From Macquaria australasica (lineage: Eukaryota; Chordata; Actinopteri; Centrarchiformes; Percichthyidae): a stretch of DNA of 64,000 nucleotides. The stretch spans positions 124,001 through 188,000 of the forward strand of contig SEMN01000451.1 in the NCBI GenBank assembly GCA_005408345.1. Direction: 5' to 3'. The notes below the pieces were generated by a model that did no database searches, was not told the origin of the DNA, and was given only the letters and a program-made list of their open reading frames with translations. Position numbers and translations under genes: made by a program. Of this stretch, positions 59,042 to 64,000 are shown in pieces. Numbering within the stretch: position 1 is the stretch's first letter; the number at the start of each line of letters is the position of its first letter.

Positions 59042-59090
59042 GGGGGGGGGGGGGGGCAACCCCAACCCCAACCCCCAGATACATCCATTT
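59042..59090. repeat. G15 homopolymer followed by C-rich CAACCCC units
   Basis: Fifteen consecutive G at 59,042-59,056 precede four C-runs in CAACCCC-like units. The two halves can pair as a G:C hairpin, or the G-run can stack as a quadruplex. Length is uncertain because homopolymers are prone to sequencing error. Confidence 0.6.
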
Positions 59091-59539
59091 GTTTGACAAA
59101 CAGAATCACTAACTAAGAAACAATTACCATTTGGAAACAGTTTCATGTTTGACAGGTGTACTTGTATATCATTAAGTAGTACTTTCAAACTTTTTGGCTT
59201 GTGAGTGATTTTTTCTTCCCATATTGTTTCATTTGAAGGATTTTTTCAGAAGTGTGAAAAAAGTGAAAATTAGGCTACATATTTTTGCTTGTCCCTTTAA
59301 TCATCTTGTGACCCCTCAGATTTTTCTTGGGACCCCTTTATAGGTCCCAGGCCCCCAGATTGGAAACCACTGTTATAAAGTAGGCTAATATGTATGAATT
59401 TGTGTAACTTAACCTGTAGTGTAAAAAGAAGGGACCTATTTTAATATTCTTTGAGACTAGTACTAATCGTTTTGGGCTAACCATAGAATCCTTGTAAAAT
59501 GTATCATAGATTTATTGTACTTCAAATGAATGTGTGTCC

Positions 59540-59950
59540 CCTTCTTCACTGGTGCAGAGGTGAACAGCGTTTGGCGGCAGATTTTGTGTTTTGAGGGCTA
59601 TTATGCAACCACTTGGGGATAGTCCTCAGACAGCTCTTTGCATGCAGGGCGGGACCCTGTCTGCAAGCTCTCTCTCCCACCACAACTTTTCGCGCTGTGG
59701 CCCAGGTAATATTAGCGCCACTCGACCCCCACCTCCCTCCCCGGCCTCCCCCATCTGTCTGTTTCAGCCGCAGAGCTAATTACAGCCAGCTGCAGAGACA
59801 AAGCCTGGGTGATTAGGTTAAAGGTATTAATAGCGGGTTTCTAGGTGCGAGGTTTTACCACTTGACGCTAGTATCACTGCTGGAGAAGAAGCAGGGGAGA
59901 AGCCAAACCTCTCAGCTGAAAGTCAAAGATCGTCTATGAAGACGATGAGT
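59540..59950 (+). promoter_or_regulatory. GC-richer block with two E2F-type sites, 0.8-1.2 kb upstream of e2f7
   Basis: TTTGGCGG at 59,570-59,577 and TTTCGCGC at 59,688-59,695 fit the E2F consensus TTTSSCGS. The block is more GC-rich than its surroundings and includes homeodomain-type words (GATTAGG, TATTAATAG) at about 59,810-59,832. A minus-1-kb enhancer or alternative promoter of e2f7 is plausible, since E2F7 belongs to an E2F-regulated network. No experimental support is available here. Confidence 0.4.
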
Positions 59951-60549
59951 TCCTCGTTGAAAAAAATCGGTGCACAAAGAAAAAAACCTCAGACATCATT
60001 AGCAGATTGGCAGTTACAAATAACTGTTCTTTGTTTTTCAAGGTATTCAGAATACATTAATTGTTCTCACTCGTCTAAAACTGAACGAGATGAGCAGTCA
60101 TTAATTAAAGTTTTAATTTAAATGACTGAAGTAATGCTCAAGTTATACATTTATTGCATATTTCAACATGTTACTGATCTGTTAAATATCGTGTTTTTTG
60201 TAATTTTCTTTGCCGTGTCTCCCTTTATTGCCCTGAAAATAAAAGCACTACATATTAATTTTCCACCGATGAATCTTCACATTGTACTGGAAAGCGGTTT
60301 GAGTTATTTTTGAATTAAAACAATGTATCAACCTCCATTTCTGCCTGATATAGCCTTCTACAGTGGTTACAATAGGCCTATTGTAAAGTGTTCTTTCTCG
60401 CGTAAGTTTTGACTTCGGATATTATCAGTGCTCTTAACTGTGTATGCGTCAGTTGTTCCAATACTTCCTAAAGCTGCTGACCATATGACACGGGCTTCCC
60501 TGCCGTTGCTGTACCCGGAAAAATAGCTGCAGAGTGAGATCTCTTTTTT

Positions 60550-60775
60550 TAATCAACTCCCCTCAGGCTTGGACTGAGCGCGCCGGTTGCCCCGCCGACA
60601 TAACTCTAGAGGCGTGGCCGTCTTCCACGCCCATTGGTAGAAGCTGAGGCGCGTACACGAGCACAATAACGCTGACTGGCTACAGGTCAATGACGCACCC
60701 AACCACCTGGGCGCTGATTGGCTGAAGTTAGCCAGATGCCTTAGAGCGCCAGAAAACAAGTTGAGCGGGTGATGC
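60550..60775 (+). promoter_or_regulatory. e2f7: e2f7 core promoter (TATA-less, CCAAT-containing)
   Basis: A CpG-rich segment directly upstream of the 5' UTR exon. Inverted CCAAT boxes (ATTGG) occur at 60,633-60,637 and 60,717-60,721, the second about 50 bases before the likely start region. TGACG (CRE half-site) occurs at about 60,691. A GCGCCAGAAA at about 60,746 is one base off an inverted E2F site. The pattern of CCAAT boxes without TATA is typical of cell-cycle gene promoters. The exact start site cannot be fixed from sequence. Confidence 0.6.
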
Positions 60776-60970
60776 TGAAGTCTCCCCGGGACAGTGAAGA
60801 GTTTCCGCTGATCGTAGAGGACTGGAGGTACAGGCTGAGGAGTACTGCCCGCTTATTTTGAAGAGGGAAATTAACTGCTATGTTGGTCTGAAGAAAATAC
60901 GCGCTGACAACTCTGTAAAACGGACACAGAGCCACATTGGAATATTTAACTCATTCAACAGCAGAAAAAG
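60775..60970 (+). other. e2f7: e2f7 5' UTR exon 1 (start approximate)
   Basis: Ends with a consensus donor AAAAAG|GTGAGG at 60,970/60,971. It is joined to an acceptor before the coding exon at 61,560 (ctgcag) or 61,569 (ttttcccag). No in-frame start for e2f7 is present. If transcription starts upstream of 60,772, an ATG at 60,772 opens a 29-codon upstream frame ending at 60,861. Confidence 0.6.
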
Positions 60971-61410
60971 GTGAGGAACTGTGTTTTCCCTCTAGTGGTT
61001 TCCTTACTCGCTCTAACACTAAGTAATGGTATGCTGGTCAGCTGAGCTAGTTGCTAAGTAGCTAATTAAAGCTAAATTAGCCTTTAAGAGTATAACTAAG
61101 TCACAGTAATATAGCCGTTCCCTTTCACAGGCTCTGCCACACCTAAATATATGGACTTATTTGAGTGAAATAGTAGTTACTTGGATGTAACTCCAGTTCT
61201 ATGAGTACGTTTACTTACAAGTTAATAACGTTAACGTTACAACTAACGTAATGTATTAACTTCACGTAATAATACTTTCAGCTCTCAACTCGCTATATCA
61301 GTTGCATGTCAGTAGGCTTATGTTAGCAATAAACCAAACTGTTAAGTAGAGGAGTTGATAGTGAAGTTACAGCCATTAGCTTGCTAAGGGCTAATTAGCT
61401 GATGTGCTTT

Positions 61411-61418
61411 GCGCCAAA
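61411..61418 (-). promoter_or_regulatory. Consensus E2F site in e2f7 intron 1
   Basis: GCGCCAAA on the + strand, which is TTTGGCGC on the minus strand, a perfect E2F consensus. It lies about 640 bases downstream of the presumed start site, between exon 1 and the first coding exon. It is a candidate site for E2F1-3 activation and E2F7 self-repression. Confidence 0.45.
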
Positions 61419-61569
61419 TTCAGCTGACCACTCGTCTTGAGTTTTCTGTACCGGCTGAAATGTCCTTAACTTCACCATTCATCCTGCTATAATATTAGTC
61501 AGGTGACTGATGATTTGTGATATTCTATATAGTTACATCTTTCCTTTTCTGGAACTGCAGTTTTCCCAG

Positions 61570-61641
61570 ATGGAGGTTGAATGTCTAGCGCTGAAAGACC
61601 TCACAAGTCCAAGGACGGATGGGGGGCAAAGTGAACAAAAG
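61570..61641 (+). CDS. e2f7: e2f7 coding exon 1
   Basis: 24 codons, from ATG (context cccagATGG) to the donor AAAAG|GTAAGG. It encodes the short E2F7-specific N-terminal leader. Ends in phase 0. Confidence 0.93.
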
Positions 61642-63990
61642 GTAAGGTGGCCTACTGCTTGATCCTAGGTGTGGTCTGAACAGTGTGGCAGGTTTGATAT
61701 GATGAAACTGAGGGTGAGCTGAAGAATCTGTCTGATCAGAGAGAGATGGTCCGCGTAATGTGGTGGCATCTTAAGAGTCAGATAAGGTTATAAGATTGGG
61801 CTAGGCTAGGGTGGTTTTTGGCTTTAAACTGCAATGTTTCCATGAGAGAAAGTGAGGAAGTAGTTTGTCGATTAGAAGGGGGAAAAAAGTCAAACAAGGC
61901 ATTGAAGTGTTGACAAATCAGTGGATTTGCTTGAATGTACTTGATTTCTTATTTAAATACTGCACCCAAATTAATCAGCATTCCTCAGGTCTCGCTGTCC
62001 TAGTGTGAACTTTTGACTTCCTGAATAAAACCCTGTGATGGATATTTGGGTTTATACAGCGGCAGGTTTTAAAATAAAAGATTTCAGCAGGGTTACATGT
62101 CATAATGGTGCTTCATTGTGTCACGTTTTGCTCCAAAAGTGTCAGTTTTGAGTCCTTGAAAGCCACCCAGTATAAGCAAATGTTTGAAACCTTAACTAAA
62201 CATTCATAACGCTGCTCCACTAATACAACACAACTGTCTCCATCACAGGAAAACATCTGCGCAGAGAGGAGAAGATCCACGCCGCTGAAATCTGCAGAGT
62301 CCACTGTCCCTGCTTTGCTGATAAGCAGAAAAGTTGCCACCCCTGACCTGGCCCACAATACCCCCATCAAACACACAGCCCTGGCTGAGCCCTGGACGCC
62401 CACAGCCAATCTGAAGATGCTGATCAGCGCAGCGAGCCCAGACATCCGGGACAGAGATATGAAAAAGGTGCTGTTTAGACCCATAGAGAATGAGAAGGAT
62501 CAGCCCGCAAGTCCGGATGCCGCGGTGGAGGATACAGAGGTGGAAGACTCTTGTCAGGTATGTGAAATTTTGGCACCTGCCAAAGAGGCAAAGCGCTATG
62601 CTATATGAGTGAATAACAAAAGGTCTCTAAAAGAATCAATAAGGCATTTAATATGGTCTCAGTTTAGTTCTTGGAGTCTAAAAATATCTTATTTTTTGTG
62701 TTGTCCACTGGGGAGAAATCAGTTATTGCTTATTAGTTTGATTTGGGAAATGCTCCCAATGGAACCCAGAATTTTTACAGTCTTAAAAGTCCAGGGAGTA
62801 AACACTTTCCCCCTCACTTTACTCACATTAGCAGCTGAAATCTCAAGATAGGGAGTTTTCAAAAGTGCAAATACAATCACTCAGTCATGCCTAATAAATA
62901 AAGTCATATTGTATAGAAAATGGCAGCTGGGGAGCTTTTGTGATACAATTTGTTTGTTAAATCCAATGTGTGAAGGTTTTTCCAGCCTTATTGGATAATA
63001 TCTTTTTAGGGATTGCAGGATTTAATTCTTTCCTAAAATATGTACCCTTGAAGACATGAAAAGCTATTTAAGGTGCTGAACTGAGATGTGTGTTCATGTG
63101 TATGCTAGATAATCCAAAGGATCACACTTCACTGCAACCCTGGATGTTGGTGGTACAGAAGGCGGCACCAAAGTCCCCTTAACTCTTTAAATTAGTGGTA
63201 AAACACAGGAGAAATGTTTATCGTTATCTGTCTGTCCAGTTTGAAGCCGCGGAAGAAGAGGACGACGCAGACAAAAAGCCAAGCAGGAAGCAGAAGAGCC
63301 TGGGTCTGCTGTGCCAGAAGTTCCTGGCCCTCTACCCTGATTACCCACCACCACACAACCCCATCTGGATCTCACTGGATGAGGTGGCGACCAGTCTTGG
63401 TAAGAGCCCAGCCACTGCCTGTGTTGTTATTGTAAATGCCTCATGGGAGGGAGACGATAATGGAAGCAGCTAATGTCCATTTCATGAGCATAGAACGTTT
63501 TTATGTTATTGGATTTAGGGCCGGTTGCTATGGAGGTTTCTTTTTCATACAAACAGTATATTGCTCTGTATTTAATGGAAGGGTACTGAGCTGCAATTTG
63601 GAGCAAAGCTCTTTAGTTTTATAACATTCATTCATTTTACACTGACACACACACACTGATCATTTGGTGGGTTTTTATTCAAATGTGAGCATATATTTAT
63701 TTCCCAAGAGCGGGCGGCTCATTTCTCTACTCTCTCGCTCTAATTGTCAGGAGTGGAGCGGCGGCGTATCTACGACATCGTCAACGTGCTGGAGTCTCTC
63801 ATGATTGTGGGTCGGATAGCCAAGAACAGCTACACCTGGTACGGCCGCCAGCGGCTGGGGGCCACGCTGGAGGAGCTGCAGCGGAGCGGCCGGCAGCAGG
63901 GCTATCACCTCCAGATGGAGCAGGCCACCGGGGCCAGGGAGGCCGGACCGGGGCGCGAGGACGACAGAGTGGAAGAAGACGCTGGCAACG
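61570..63990 (+). CDS. e2f7: E2F7, atypical E2F transcriptional repressor (5' part, four coding exons)
   Basis: E2F7 is a nuclear, DP-independent repressor with two tandem winged-helix DNA-binding domains that silences E2F targets in S/G2. Coding segments are 61,570-61,641, 62,249-62,557, 63,240-63,399 and 63,751-63,990, all with GT/AG junctions (phases 0, 0, 1, 1), giving about 260 residues. The N-terminus MEVECLALKDLTSPR matches the E2F7 signature rather than E2F8. Exon 2 has the conserved EPWTPTANLKMLISAASPDI and LFRPIENE. Exons 3-4 encode the first winged helix, from KQKSLGLLCQKFLALYPDYP through LDEVATSLG to VERRRIYDIVNVLESL (recognition helix RRRIYD). The second DNA-binding domain and the repressor tail lie beyond the window. 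E2F8 is the only real alternative, and the N-terminus argues against it. Confidence 0.95.
62249..62557 (+). CDS. e2f7: e2f7 coding exon 2
   Basis: 103 codons between acceptor ccatcacag and donor CAG|GTATGT, phase 0 at both ends. It begins ENICAERR and includes TPLK and TPIK cyclin/CDK-type sites and the invariant WTPTANLKML block shared by E2F7 and E2F8. The tail after IENEKD is acidic and poorly conserved. Confidence 0.95.
63240..63399 (+). CDS. e2f7: e2f7 coding exon 3 (start of first DNA-binding domain)
   Basis: 160 bases between acceptor ctgtccag and donor CTTG|GTAAGA, ending in phase 1. An acidic linker (AAEEEDDADKK) leads into SRKQKSLGLLCQKF, the first helix of winged helix 1, and ends at the second helix (SLDEVATSLG). 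Confidence 0.95.
63751..63990 (+). CDS. e2f7: e2f7 coding exon 4 (recognition helix of first DNA-binding domain)
   Basis: 240 bases between acceptor taattgtcag and donor AACG|GTAATG, phase 1 at both ends. It encodes VERRRIYDIVNVLESL, the DNA-contacting helix, then GRIAKNSYTWYGR, the wing, followed by a Gln/Arg- and Glu-rich linker that looks poorly conserved. It is markedly more GC-rich than the other exons. The window ends ten bases into the next intron. Confidence 0.95.
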
Positions 63991-64000
63991 GTAATGAACT

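Overview
The window is teleost nuclear DNA, most likely from a percomorph fish. It carries spliced exons with GT/AG junctions, CA/GT microsatellites, several interspersed-repeat families that I recognise from fish genomes, an L2/CR1-type LINE and a Gmr1-type Ty3/gypsy element. The only cellular protein-coding gene I can support is the 5' part of e2f7, the atypical cell-cycle repressor E2F7. It lies on the + strand at the right edge: a 5' UTR exon ends at 60,970 and four coding exons follow between 61,570 and 63,990. The reading frame is open across every junction and the gene runs off the window.

Everything left of about 59,500 looks like a long non-coding region. In vertebrates whose synteny I know, the gene on the far side of this interval is NAV3, transcribed divergently from E2F7. 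I therefore infer an e2f7-nav3 intergenic desert or a nav3 5' intron, but no nav3 coding exon was recognised. Region by region: 1-13,100 is single-copy sequence with repeat remnants, including a LINE tail at 2,690, a dispersed repeat at 8,090, a MITE with a transposase-like remnant at 11,466 and a hAT-like MITE at 12,031.

The main finding is an old, colinear tandem duplication. Copy 1 spans about 13,120-31,850 and copy 2 about 33,160-52,690. At least nine blocks match in the same order and orientation, and most of each copy has diverged or been lost. Two blocks are far better preserved than their flanks. One, 31,319-31,573 / 52,146-52,390, differs by one substitution and one 10-bp unit. The other, 28,205-28,445 / 45,975-46,215, differs at 6 of 241 positions. 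These look like duplicated regulatory elements, or tracts homogenised by gene conversion. A CpG-rich block with a strong minus-strand splice donor at 14,188 in copy 1 has a CpG-depleted counterpart without the donor at about 34,390-34,680.

Copy 2 took two large insertions that copy 1 lacks. One is a 5'-truncated L2/CR1-type LINE (38,945-41,620, minus). The other is a 4.5-kb LTR retrotransposon (46,527-51,012, minus) with 98% identical LTRs, a CCCTT target duplication and a tRNA-Lys(CUU)-type primer site. Its integrase lies upstream of reverse transcriptase, the Gmr1-clade arrangement, and its Gag carries a SCAN-like capsid segment. Right of copy 2, 52,700-59,500 is again non-coding with repeat remnants, followed by a GC-richer stretch with E2F-type sites and then the e2f7 promoter.
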